DNA from: Thelephora terrestris | Lineage: Eukaryota; Basidiomycota; Agaricomycetes; Thelephorales; Thelephoraceae | DNA length: 64,000 bases | Direction: 5' to 3' | Assembly: GCA_015956445.1 (NCBI GenBank) | Contig: WIUZ02000004.1 | Coordinates: 806,001 to 870,000, forward strand | Shown: positions 10,618-20,891 of the stretch, one piece after another | How the letters are laid out: each line of letters opens with the position of its first letter | How positions within the stretch are numbered: the stretch's first letter is position 1 | Made by a program: the position numbers and the translations under genes | The notes under the pieces: model-generated | What the model saw: the letters and a program-made list of their open reading frames with translations, nothing else | What the model was told of the DNA's origin: nothing | The model's database searches: none

Positions 10618-12346
10618 TCATACCTGTTTCTTCTGCAGTGACTTGGGAAGTGCTTTGACAAAAGGTATGAAGTCCCTCCCCTGCATATACGGCCGAAGTG
10701 GTTCAGGGATGACCAAACCCTGGAGAAGGGCATGAGGCTAGGGTTAGGGCGGAAATGGACAAGCACTAACCTCAGGCGTTTGATAATTCTCTACGATGCA
10801 GCACAAGGCTCTTTCGGTCGCACACAGGGTACCATTCAACATGTGGACGTAGACTTTTCTAGCCTGGTCCTTGGATTTCAGTCCGCAGCGAACTTCAAGC
10901 CTCCTGCTCTCTGTGACCCGATCAGAGAGCCGTGGAAACGAGTAAATTGAAAGGAAGGCGTACGATAATCGGTACAATTCGAGCAAGACACAAGCTCTTT
11001 ATGAGCACCCTGGAAGGGAAACCAAGCCTCAAGATCGTACTTCTGGGAGGCAGCAAGGTTGAGGGCGCTGGAAACGATGGCGACGACCCTATATGGGATC
11101 TTAAGGGACTGGTAGAATTCCTCTGAGCTGGCCACCATCGACTCAAACATCTCCCACGACTTTTCTGGTTCGGTTATACAGAACTGTTCGACCTTTTCAA
11201 ACTGATGCACGCGGAAGATACCCCACATATCTCGACCAGCAGATCCTGCTTCTTTTCGGAAACAGGTTGAGTATCCGGCATACTTAATCGGGAGCTGTTT
11301 CTCTGGGCTCTCAAACCACTCGTCTGAATGGAACGAGGAAATGGGTTGTTCGGAGGTGGCAATGAGGTACTTTTCATCTTCACCGATGACCTGAGGTGAA
11401 GCAGCGTAAGTTTGCAGATCGCAACGTGGGAGGCAATAGACCTTGTATAGTTCCTCGTCAAACTGGTCGAGCTGGGCAGTTTTCGCCATTACGTCCTTGT
11501 TCATGAAGAAGGGAGGCTGGATCTTCTTGTAACCTTTGTTACGCAAAAAATCAAGGCCGTATGAGATGAGGGCCTGGTTGAGATCGACACCGTCATTTGT
11601 GAGGAAATAACCACGATGCCCAGAGATTTTTGAGCCTGCGCGTGGGTCGTTGAATATGGAGGGGAAGGAATGAAGGTGAAGGAATGGCTACCTCGATCGA
11701 GATCCATTGCGTCCAGCCGGAGGAGGACTTCATGGTGGGCGAGGATTCCGGACTTTTTCTCAAAGGTACCATTTGGACCATCCGGGTGCCATGTGCGAAG
11801 GACTTTGTTATCGTCCTAAGGTACGGCCCTTGGAGGTGAAAACTTGGAGAAGAAAACGGGCGATTGACTCACCTCTGTGTTACTGACTGGGACATCCTTG
11901 CCAACGATGTTGCCCACTGTGGAAGCTCTTACGCGCAACGCAACCTCATGCTCCTTGGCCTGTTTTCGCTTCGCCTCTGCCTGTGCGTCGATCTCCTTTT
12001 TCTTGGCGACGAGATCGTCTGCGTTTTCCTTTGCCTGGAAACTGTGTGAGCTGGAGATTAAAATTGCAAAGATTATGATACCTTTTTTTTAACGGCGATC
12101 TCTTTCTGGACCTGGTTGGCTGACTTTGCGAGGGTCGAAGCTTCGTAGTCGACTGTTGTGAAACAGATGAGAGGTGGGTGGTGGATGGCAAGATTGAGAT
12201 TAGTGCATACGCTTGACAAAGTCAGCATACATCTGGGCGACTTCGTCGACGATTTCATCTGAAAGGCCCCTTTTCCTCTGGGACTCCCTTATCTCGTCTG
12301 GGCTGCCGCCCTTCGCCTCGATGAAATGAAGGATGTCGAGGGTCAT
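10618..12346 (-). CDS. SES1: Cytosolic seryl-tRNA synthetase
   Basis: Class II aminoacyl-tRNA synthetase charging tRNA-Ser (and tRNA-Sec where present). The start [20 protein letters not shown] (ATG 12344-12346) and the following helical arm ([18 protein letters not shown]) match eukaryotic SerRS. Motif 2 is clear ([12 protein letters not shown] then [15 protein letters not shown]), as are [18 protein letters not shown] and motif 3 ([19 protein letters not shown]). The C-terminus reads [19 protein letters not shown] then [13 protein letters not shown] see about seven exons with introns of 50-70 nt. The neighbour at 12449 is divergent, only 102 bp away. Confidence 0.95.
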
Positions 12347-12448
12347 TGGTGTAGCACTGTAACTGTGATCGATTACCAGATTGGGAAATTAGAGTGTCCT
12401 CGGGGGAGAAGGCTTCAACGTTGACATAAAAGTTGTCGCGAGTTGAAG
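12347..12448. promoter_or_regulatory. Very short divergent promoter, SES1 / F-box WD40 gene
   Basis: 102 bp lie between the two start codons, so the promoter and both 5' UTRs must overlap or the UTRs must be extremely short. No factor site is claimed. Confidence 0.5.
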
Positions 12449-14248
12449 ATGATGGAGTCCATGTTCGCGCCCTCGTCCCTTTCCTCTCGCGCCCGCCGTT
12501 CTCTTCTTCGCCGACAACACGCCGTGCAAGCCGACTCGGACTTCACCCGCCTCCTCGACTCAGTCCTCGGCTCGCCCTTCCTCACGACACACGACCTCCC
12601 CGACCTCGATGTCGTTGACGGCTCTTTCCAGGCTGTACCCACCGAGCTGGCCGTAACCCGCCCGTCCTCACCTGACATGGCCAACCAACGCCTCACCCGT
12701 CCAAAAGGCTTTATCCCCCGCCTCTGGGACGTACTTCGGAGGTCAAAGCTCAAGACATCAGGGTTCATCGACGACGGACTCCCCTTGGACGGAGAGGAGG
12801 GTGAATTAATTGACGACGAGGCCTGTTTCATCGACGTCGACTACTTCACAACTGCGGTAGACATCGTCGCAAGACTTCCCCCTGAGCTCTCCATCCACAT
12901 CCTCACTTTCCTCGACTTGGACTCCATTATCGCCTGTCTCGCGGTATCCAGAATATGGCGCATATATGCACAAGATAATGCCGTATGGAGAGGTCTCTTC
13001 TTCCTCAGAACCGATTGGCGTCTTGACCTCTCTCGTGCAAGGTTCTCTGCCGCTAGAACCAGACGCGTCTCGTATGTCCCTTCCGTCTCCCCGGAACTTC
13101 CCCCTCTCTCTCTCGATTGGTGGCTCCTCTACAAGTCCCGGACTCAGCTTGACAATCGATGGCAGCAGGGAAAAGCCAAAATGACAAGAATATCTGGTCA
13201 CTCAGATAGGTTCGTTTCCTACTCTCGACCTCTGTCCGATCGGCACTGACGTCACAACACTTAGTGTCTATTGCCTTGAATTCGATTCCAAACGAATAAT
13301 CACTGGCTCACGCGACAGAGCTATCAAAGTCTGGTCATTAAAGACCGGGAAACAATTGGCTTCTTTCAGGCGTCATACTGGCAGCGTTCTCTGTTTGAAA
13401 TTCGACAAGGACTGGGATATCGACAATCCATTCGCCCCTGGGTTCATGGTCAGCGGTAGTAGTGATTGTTCCATCATCGTATGGAATTTACTGGCCAATG
13501 GACGCAGAGCCGAGGTTTCTGCTATACTCCCTGCCCACATGGGAGGCGTCCTTGATCTCCGTATCGACGACAAGCACATTGTCAGCTGTTCCAAAGACAC
13601 CTGGATCCGTGTCTGGGACAGAAGCACCCTAGGCCTCCTCACTACATTTGAGGGGCATCAGGGTCCAGTGAATGCTGTCGGCCTGCAAGGCAATAGGGTT
13701 GTTAGTGCTAGTGGAGACGGCAAGGTAATGATGTGGGATATCACTACCGGGGAACACCTCAAGACTTTCGAGGGTCACGATAGGGGTTTGGCTTGCATAG
13801 AATTCAAGGTTCGTCCTTCGCCCTTCTGGATTATTTATCAGTCGTTAATTCTTCGATAGGGTGACTTGATTGTCTCCGGCTCTAACGACTGCAAGATTAA
13901 AGTGTGGTCCGCCTCACGTGGGGAGTGCATTCAAACCCTCACCGGTCACGACCAGCTCGTTCGTGCTCTCTCTTTCGACCCGGTCACTGGCCGACTCGTC
14001 AGTGCAAGTTACGACAAATCCATCAAGGTTTGGGATCTCAATACCGGCAAGCTCATCACCGAGTTTAAAAATAGTCACGTCAGTCATATATTTGACGTCA
14101 AGTTTGATCTCAGGAGGATTGTCAGGTCAGTCCCCAACCCTCTCCTTTTCCTGAGGCTCTGGTTTCATTCTTCTGCAGCACCTCGCATGATCAGAAGATC
14201 GTCGTGCTCAATTTTTCCGAGGGGTTGGACACCGCCATGTTCGTTTGA
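12449..14248 (+). CDS. F-box/WD40 protein, probable SCF substrate receptor
   Basis: Starts MMESMFAPSSLSSRARRSLL; an in-frame TTG at 12443 is not used. The F-box is at about residues 135-180 (ARLPPELSIHILTFLDLDSI, then W-R-I-Y-A-Q-D-N-A-V-W). Seven WD40 repeats follow, including ITGSRDRAIKVWSLKTG, VSGSSDCSIIVWN, VSCSKDTWIRVWD, VSASGDGKVMMWD, VSGSNDCKIKVWS and VSASYDKSIKVWDLNTG. Introns lie near 13208-13264, 13809-13859 and 14125-14178; the last exon reads STSHDQKIVVLNFSEGL and stops at 14246-14248. Family logic: the F-box binds Skp1 and the propeller binds a phosphodegron. It resembles Cdc4/Met30/Pop-type receptors, but I cannot assign which one. Confidence 0.85.
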
Positions 14249-14714
14249 ATGCCATTTTATATATATCTGTCACTGGATCTCAAGACTAGAGTCACTCCGA
14301 ACAACCTATCGTACAAGCACGAACAGACACGAACGCGTATCATTATTCTGCATCTTTGTATTCCCGTCTACACTTCGCCTTTCGCTTTCTTCGCACCTTC
14401 GGTTGGAGACGGTTCTTAATTTATTCCTCCCCGCTTCCTCGCCGTACTTTTTTTATTCGTACATCCCGCACTGTTTCTTTCCTTTTCCTCCCCATTCCCC
14501 ATTTGTTCTGCCTCTTTCATCCTCTCGCCGTCTAGCCATCAAGCCCATCATCGATCATCTCCCAAGCCTTCCAGACGTCAGAAACACCACCACAAACGTT
14601 CACGAACATTGTAGAATATAGCACGCGACCCTTTGTAATTCCCGTGGAATGCCACTCCATACCCACTTGTATATTAAAATTGACTTCTCGCGTGCTTTCG
14701 AGCGGGAGGCGAGG
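14249..14714. other. Convergent 3' intergenic region
   Basis: 466 bp of pyrimidine-rich + strand sequence (tttcctcctcattccc-like runs) between two convergent stop codons. Probably 3' UTRs; no gene seen. Confidence 0.55.
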
Positions 14715-16506
14715 CTAGTAATCATCCTCTTCGTCCTCATCAAACGGGTTTTCCCAATCCGCCTCGGGAGCTACCTGAGCCTTTCCGAACGTTGCTGAAT
14801 TCGAAATGACTTTGGATGGACCGGAAGGGATATCATTGGGATCTATATCTTCATCGTCTAGTTGAACCGGTGGGGGACTCTTGTCTTCTCGGTTCTTGGG
14901 CTCGTTTTGAGCTCGGGATTCGCTTGAGCCAATTTCCGTGCGCTCTCTAGCTCCTCTTCCCGGACCTTTCTTGGGGAACCGGAGAAGATCAGGTTCCATA
15001 ACTGAACTATTAACCTGCTCAGCGTGAGGCGTTGAGATGTATGCTCTAATGTCAGAGGGGGAAGCACTCGCAGTGAATCACGGACAGGATCTTTCTCTTC
15101 CTCGCTGACTTGTATTCCAAATTTATGGGCCGCAGAGTAGAGGTCCCGCTTGGAATCTCGATACACGGAGACGCTTTCGACAGCGGGTTTGAGGTCCAAA
15201 AGGTATACTTTTCCGTCATCCCGTCTAATTTTCTGACCCTGAACAGTAGCAGGTGGAGATCGACGAGGATCCCGCAGCCGATTCGCATCCCTGTCCTTGT
15301 TGAAGGTGGGCTGTTGCAAGCCAGGCCCTCCAGTGGACCGAGAACCGAGGTCGTAACGTTTAGGAGGGTTGTAGAGTAAGGTGTTGATGCCCTCCTCGAC
15401 CTCTGGGAATGACCCCCTCGGGAAACAGTTCTTCGCCCAGAATACGTCGTACAAGAACAGCACGAGGGGCGAAGCTTCCGACGATCTTGCCCGGACGTAC
15501 GCAGTGATCTTCTCTCCTATGGCGTCTTTACCCACGATTTCTTCGTTGACCGGGACTAGCGAATTCCCGCAAGGTCGTGGACGTGAAGGTCCCAGCGATC
15601 GGAACTCCTTCACGGTGTAACGGGTCGTTTGCAGGGGTTCTAGCCTACCGGCGTTGCTGCGACCCTCTGGGTGCGTTATTTCGAATTCCGTAAGAGTGAG
15701 ATCGAGAAGTCTGCTGGGATCTTGCTCCCAATATGTCCAAACCATCGAAACCCATCTCGCTCTATTCCATGTATGTCGAACAGAGAACAGTTTCCAGTCG
15801 TTTGACTGAATCAGAGCGTGTAAAGTCCTGTATAACCAAGTAAAACTGAGCATCAGTAAACGCGGTAACGCGTTCAGGGATAAAGGCAATACCTTCCTTT
15901 GGTGCTCGTATGCGGCGGTGACCTTCTTCGTTTCTACGCTTTCCAACTGTGCTCGCCACACTTTAGCCTTGTTCTTCTTCGCAAAGCGGGGCCAGACTAA
16001 ATTGCATATTTGGTCGTGTCGCGTTTTATTGTACTCAAGTGGTGAGACGGAGATGAACTGGGATGCCGGTGTAGGCCGAGTATATCCGTGCGATGAGCTG
16101 ACCCGAAGAATCTGGGGATGCCCTGTCTCGGCCTCGTACCCTGTACAACAGAACGTTACACGTGAGCCGCTGAGGCTCACATCTGAAGCGACATCATCTG
16201 GCAGTGATTGGCCGTACCGAGGAGAAGGGTGCGACCAGACTGGTACCCAAGGTCTTTTCTATCGATCGGATAGTATTCTGTGTTGGATGAGTTCATATCA
16301 AGCTCGAGCGTGGAGGGACGATGGTGGTACCGCAGAGATGTCTCCTGGGATGCCGGCGTTGCCACGAGGCAGCGAATTGAATGCGGCACGGCCCTTCGTT
16401 TCCCTTGATCGATGAAAGAAGTATTGAGGAAGACTCGCCGCTCTGCGCTTCTGGTCCACGATACCGTCCTTTTGCAGATACCCCTCATGTTGGCGAGGGA
16501 AACCAT
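14715..16506 (-). CDS. Unknown protein with mitochondria-like N-terminus and acidic tail
   Basis: The N-terminus (MVSLANMRGICKRTVSW..., then RSAERRVFLNTSF) is arginine-rich with few acids, like a mitochondrial presequence (inference). An intron near 16243-16317 restores frame to R-P-W-V-P-V-W-S-H-P-S-P. The main exon has SLSGSRVTFCCTGYEAETG, NLVWPRFAKKNKAKVWRAQL and, after another intron, VLFLYDVFWAKNCFPRGSFP and KVYLLDLKPAVESVSVYRDS. A last intron, probably 15013-15107, leads to the acidic tail DWENPFDEDEEDDY. I recognise no family. The long frame is only slightly interrupted, which supports real coding. Confidence 0.6.
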
Positions 16507-16765
16507 AGAACAGATTAAAGCAACATGATCACTGGGTGACTGTCCGTAGGACTAGATTAGAGTAGGAATATATCATACTTATCGTAGAAGGGTGCCGATT
16601 GCCGGGTTTTGCGGTGTTCCTGAGCCCACGGAGCGGTCGGGGTCCTGACACTGATTGACAGTTCCCTTGAATGTCCTTAGATATTCATCTGGATTCGAGT
16701 GTACACCGTGTAGATCCTACGGACAGTCACCCACTGGGAGCTAGTTACTACTATTTCACAATACA

Positions 16766-18040
16766 TTACAATCTACTCTTGGCAGTGAGGGTAGTTACCG
16801 TCGAATTGAAAGCCTTCAGGATGGCATCTGCAACAGCATCCGGTTGCACCAGCGGTGCGAGGTGTCCGCATCCCGCGATCCGTTGAATTGAGGCGAGTTG
16901 GCCTCTGAACCCATTGTCATGTATATCCCCCTTGACACGGGCGGGACTGGCAGCAAATCAGCGGCGCTCGAGACAGAACATCGGATGTGCTGCTGCTTAC
17001 ATGTAGTCATCAATAGCCCCCCAAATGACATGCACGGGGGTGCCCGAGCACAATGATTCAACAAAGTCAAATGCGAGCACTTGGCTGGTCCGGTCTCTAA
17101 ACGTTGAGGATTCCTGTAATTTCGCGCACTTGAGGGTCACACCAGGTTGGTTGAAAGGGTCATCCTTGGTCGTCTCCCGAAGGCCAAATTCCTGCATGAA
17201 TATCGAAGTGAGCGTCTTGTAATGCGGAACAGGGTCGGAGAGACGCTGGAGGTATCCTGACCACGAAGAGCTTCATCACCCGCTTGTCCCATGACTTCAT
17301 CCCTTTCGTAGAGAACGACGTCAACGCTTCCTCCTTGCTCTCCCAGAAATCCCTACGAGCTAGGGCAATCTCGTGGAGTTTTATATCGTGTTTAAGTGCT
17401 TTAAAGTGCCGCGCGGTGAGCAACATGGGTTCTATGAACACCAAAGAGTCGAACTTGACAGTAGGGTAGAACGTGTGGGCCAGGGCACTCCAGGGTTGTT
17501 TCAGCCAAAGGCTTCGATTACAGGTTCGCGAGAATACGGACGCACAGAGAAACCGCACCCATGGAATGTCCGATCCCAACCAGCCTCCTGTTCGCAAAGT
17601 CAAGCCTCACAAGCCGGTTTTTGCCATCAGTGAATGTTCCCAGTCCTGCGAGAATCAGATTGATGGCTCGGGAATAGTTCTCCCAGCTGACTTTTTCCAG
17701 CTCGATGTCAGCGTTGCGGCAGTTAACCGCGAAAAGCCTCACATGTTATGTCATAGGCACCAGACTTCAAAAGCGCCGCGTTGAGAACAGCAGCGTCGCC
17801 ATGATTGGGTGCATCTATGGCCCATGCATCACGAATCTTTAGTCCGTTGGGCTTCGCGCTCTCCGCAAAAATGCGTTCGATGATGGGCTCCCATACTTCC
17901 TTGTGGAACCCGGTTCCGTGTGCAAGTATCAAGGTGAACCCGGTCTGTTCGGTAACCAAGTTCGGGTAACGTTTCAACGTGACGAGGAAAGGGAACTGAG
18001 GCCTAGGGTCAAAGCCATATTCCTCGAAAGTGAGAGGCAT
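16766..18040 (-). CDS. Alpha/beta hydrolase, Lpx1-like, with C-terminal SRL
   Basis: Starts MPLTFEEYGFDPRPQFPF (ATG 18038-18040). It has the oxyanion motif LILAHGTGFHKEVWEPII, the nucleophile elbow G-I-G-H-S-M-G-A (Ser nucleophile), a probable acid region VHVIWGAIDDYM and the catalytic-His motif AGCGHLAPLVQPDAV. About six exons. The last exon ends TLTAKSRL, and S-R-L is a canonical peroxisomal targeting signal type 1. Yeast Lpx1, a peroxisomal lipase, has the same layout. Substrate unknown; lipid ester or epoxide hydrolysis are candidates. The C-terminus depends on reading through a possible donor at GTAACT just before it. Confidence 0.78.
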
Positions 18041-18216
18041 GTCTTGAGTTATGGCGAGCGAACGAAGATCCAGAAGGAAGGAAAGAAGGGGAACTTGTTT
18101 TGATACCCTTTGGCGACCCGCATGATGGTGAAAATGATCAAGAGCGCAGTGATTAGTATGACTAAACTTCGGCTTCGTTGCCGGTGTACGATGGCCGAAC
18201 AAGTACACTAGAAATA

Positions 18217-19939
18217 TCACAAGCTGTCTACTTGTGTCTGAGTCTCGGGAGCTGGTTGTGGGATATACGGTGGACCTGGAGGGTCCGCCGGGGTAAACTC
18301 CATGATGGTATCGACCCATGCCAACCCCCAGGCTCCGTTTCCTGTCTTGGTTCCACCCAAAATCTTCCTTTCGTCGTTGCGAGGGCCCTGCTCCCACCAG
18401 CTGCGCGTCGGTTGCGTGTCCGAACGATCTGTGAGACGTAAATAGGAGGCATGCAAGCTTTCAAGAAATGTGAACTCACACACGACGATACCGTTGTGCG
18501 GCTCGTACACACCCAACGGAAGTTCAGCCTCCTCGCGCCTTCGTCTCTCTTCTTTCGTCTCTTCGTTCTCGTCCTCAACGGAACGTTTTGGACTGTCGGG
18601 TGTCGAGGAGGGGTCGCATAAAACACCACCACAAGCTCTGAGAGCCTCTCTTCTAAGTCGACCGAATTCTTCACCAGTTTCAATGGTCCTTTGTGCCGCG
18701 ATCAGCATCCAATTTTCCTCAGTGAGACCATCCCTAGTCAACATTGACTTCCGTACAGCATTTAAAGGTCCGTCGCTGTATGGGCCCCAACCAGAGCCTC
18801 CGAATATCGTGGTGGGGCCTCCAGCTCGGTAAATGCCCCCACCCCCACCCCGCTCAACGCGAGATTGTTTATCGACACCAGTAAGTTGCGCAAGCTCTGT
18901 CTGAGTAGAGGGATCTTGGAGGTCCCCTACGAGATCACCAGGTTGTAGACCCATAGCTGTGATCTCTTCCAGAACTTTGTCCTCGTAGTAATCATCCACA
19001 ACCCATCGCCCGTCTGTCGAGTGGTGAGCACTCAAATAAGGTAGGCGGGATGGCCACGCACCAATGAGCATCTTTGCTCCATGAAGCTTATACGCACTCC
19101 GTGCGGTGATGAGTGTGACGCTCCTCGTTCGTAGATGAGGACCAAGTTTTCCTATCTCAATCAGATAATCCTTCTCCGGCTGAGTTGCATTTAACTTGAA
19201 AGCAAGAGGATTTCTGCGGAAGTAGTAGAGCGAGTCTCGAAAACCGGACGTCCTCGCCGCGTCGATGGCCAACATGAACATTTTCTCTGGATGCCTTTGT
19301 GGGAGGTTGAACGTTTGCGCTTTAAAACGTCGGCCCCCTAGAAGTCTCCCCGCAGCATCGATCTTGGTGTTGCCTTTGGGATCCTCTTCGGTAATAAACT
19401 CATCTCCTTCGATAACGTAGACCTTGCCGTTGATCTTGCGAAAGGGCTTGCCGCCACCGATCGGGCCACCTTCTAACCCGTCTTCACCAGCCTCATCTCC
19501 CTCTACAGTTTCATTTTCCACCTCTGCGAACGTGGATCAGTGCAAAGTAACGCGTAAGTCAGAACCACTCACCGCGTCGTGGGCGCCCTCGCTTCCCAGA
19601 ACCCTTTGGGCGGCCCCTGGGTCGGGGAGCGCCAGTTTGCGGGGGTTTTGCCTTCCCGCTACCTTTCGGCCTCCCTCTTGGTCGTGGAGTCTTAACCACT
19701 GGAGTTTCCTCGACTGCGCCGTCGGGGTCACTCGGAGCGCCGTCCTCGGTTGCAGCCACCTCTTCGTTCTCTTCGTTGTTCTCATTGTCATTATCGTCGT
19801 TATTTTCCTCATCTTCCTGCTCCTCCTCAGGCAGCTCTTCGTCCTCAGGATCTGCGGGCTCCGATTCGCTGGCTGGTCGAGGAGATGGGGCAGGAGGCTC
19901 GCGTGAACGGAGTGGGCGAATAATGATCTTCCCACTCAT
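18217..19939 (-). CDS. RSC7: Chromatin-remodelling complex subunit Rsc7/Swp82 family
   Basis: Starts MSGKIIIRPLRSREPP (ATG 19937-19939). Exon 1 holds an acidic run followed by AT-hook cores (two PRGRPKGSGK copies plus RGRPRR), which bind the DNA minor groove. A 45-nt intron leads to EVENETVEGDEAGE and the Rsc7/Swp82 domain: KINGKVYVIEGDEFITEEDP, then GRRFKAQTFNLPQRHPEKMF, MLAIDAARTSGFRDSLYYFR. Later parts include LTEENWMLIAAQRTIETGEEF and VCEFTFLESLHASYLRL. Rsc7 (Npl6) and Swp82 are accessory subunits of RSC and SWI/SNF. The AT-hooks and domain order fit this family; paralogue assignment between Rsc7 and Swp82 is inferred. Confidence 0.85.
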
Positions 19940-19975
19940 GATGTTGTCAGTAAGAATCACTGTTTATTACGTAAT

Positions 19976-20809
19976 TTACATCACTTCATAAAGACCGCTC
20001 ACATGTCGGCGGCCCAGTTGTTCGCTCCAAAACCTCATCATATGTTCCCACTCTTTTTTCGATCGCGGCATCCCTTCACCACCCACCTGGATATCTCTGA
20101 TGGACCCAAAGCCTTTTCTGAAGGCTGCTTTATCGTTCGTAGAGAGTGCAGACTCGGCTGGAGGTGATCTATGGAAGAGTAGTAAAGGAACTGGGCAGGC
20201 TGACTTCAGGGTTGGGTAGGATAACAGCGGGCCACAGACGGAAACAACAGAACCGAGTGGTGAGATAGACGAATCGAAGTTTTTCTGGAGTTGCTGTCTC
20301 CATCTCAGCAGCGCGAACTCAACGGCAACCGTCCCCCCTTGAGCAAACCCAAAGATGTGAACATTCAAGGGAGACCATCTGCAGTCATTGATCAGGTGGT
20401 CAAATATCTTGGCCAGAAGGTCGAGCGCGGGCGTTGGGTTTGGATTTGGGAGAATGTCGCCCAGAGGATCGAATGATTCGTACCACTGGAACGCCTCCTC
20501 GTACAGATAGGGTATTCTGCTCTTGCCTCATTAGAACCAACCCGCACATAATGACCGTAGGAAACAATAGACCGACTTCTCTGGGGCTCGAATTGCAAGG
20601 GTCGCCGTCTGCGGCAACTTGAGTTGCTTTCCCAAGTTGGCGAATGGTGTCTGCGTGTCGCCCAATCCGTGTAAAAGGATCAACAAATTCTCGTCGACAC
20701 CGTCATCGCTTGAGTTGTAAGAAAACGGGACTGGAATCGCGTTTTTACTCGGTGGACTGTGTGTCACCGTCGTTTCGTCCGACGGAGATCGTACGTGAAG
20801 GTGCTGCAT
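19976..20809 (-). CDS. Acyl-protein-thioesterase-fold protein lacking catalytic residues
   Basis: Starts MQHLHVRSPSDETT (ATG 20807-20809). The fold-typical LLILLHGLGDTQTPFANLGK is at about residues 43-62, followed by LPQTATLAIRAP, FQWYESFDPLGD and the elbow HIFGFAQGGTVAVEFALL. In active phospholipase/carboxylesterases the elbow is G-F-S-Q-G; here the serine codon is GCT (Ala, 20342-20344). The usual Asp motif (HGxxDxxV) reads LLLFHRSPPAESAL and the His motif reads VGGEGMPRSKKEWE, so the Asp and His also look absent. About three exons. It resembles the yeast YDL057W-type group. A pseudoenzyme or scaffold role is inferred. Start codon is 82 bp from that of divergent SET1. Confidence 0.75.
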
Positions 20810-20891
20810 GAGAGACGACGCCGAGGGTGGTGGTTGTGGTCAAAGCCGAATCTCTCTTGTTTTCACTTCACCCACGTCGTCGCCCTCGACG
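20810..20891. promoter_or_regulatory. 82-bp divergent promoter, thioesterase-like / SET1
   Basis: The two ATGs are separated by only 82 bp. One or both 5' UTRs probably overlap the opposite gene's promoter. No factor site is claimed. Confidence 0.45.

Noticed and set aside
10233-10766. 177-codon minus-strand frame
   Set aside because: Overlaps the conserved last exons of seryl-tRNA synthetase out of frame and shows no family features.
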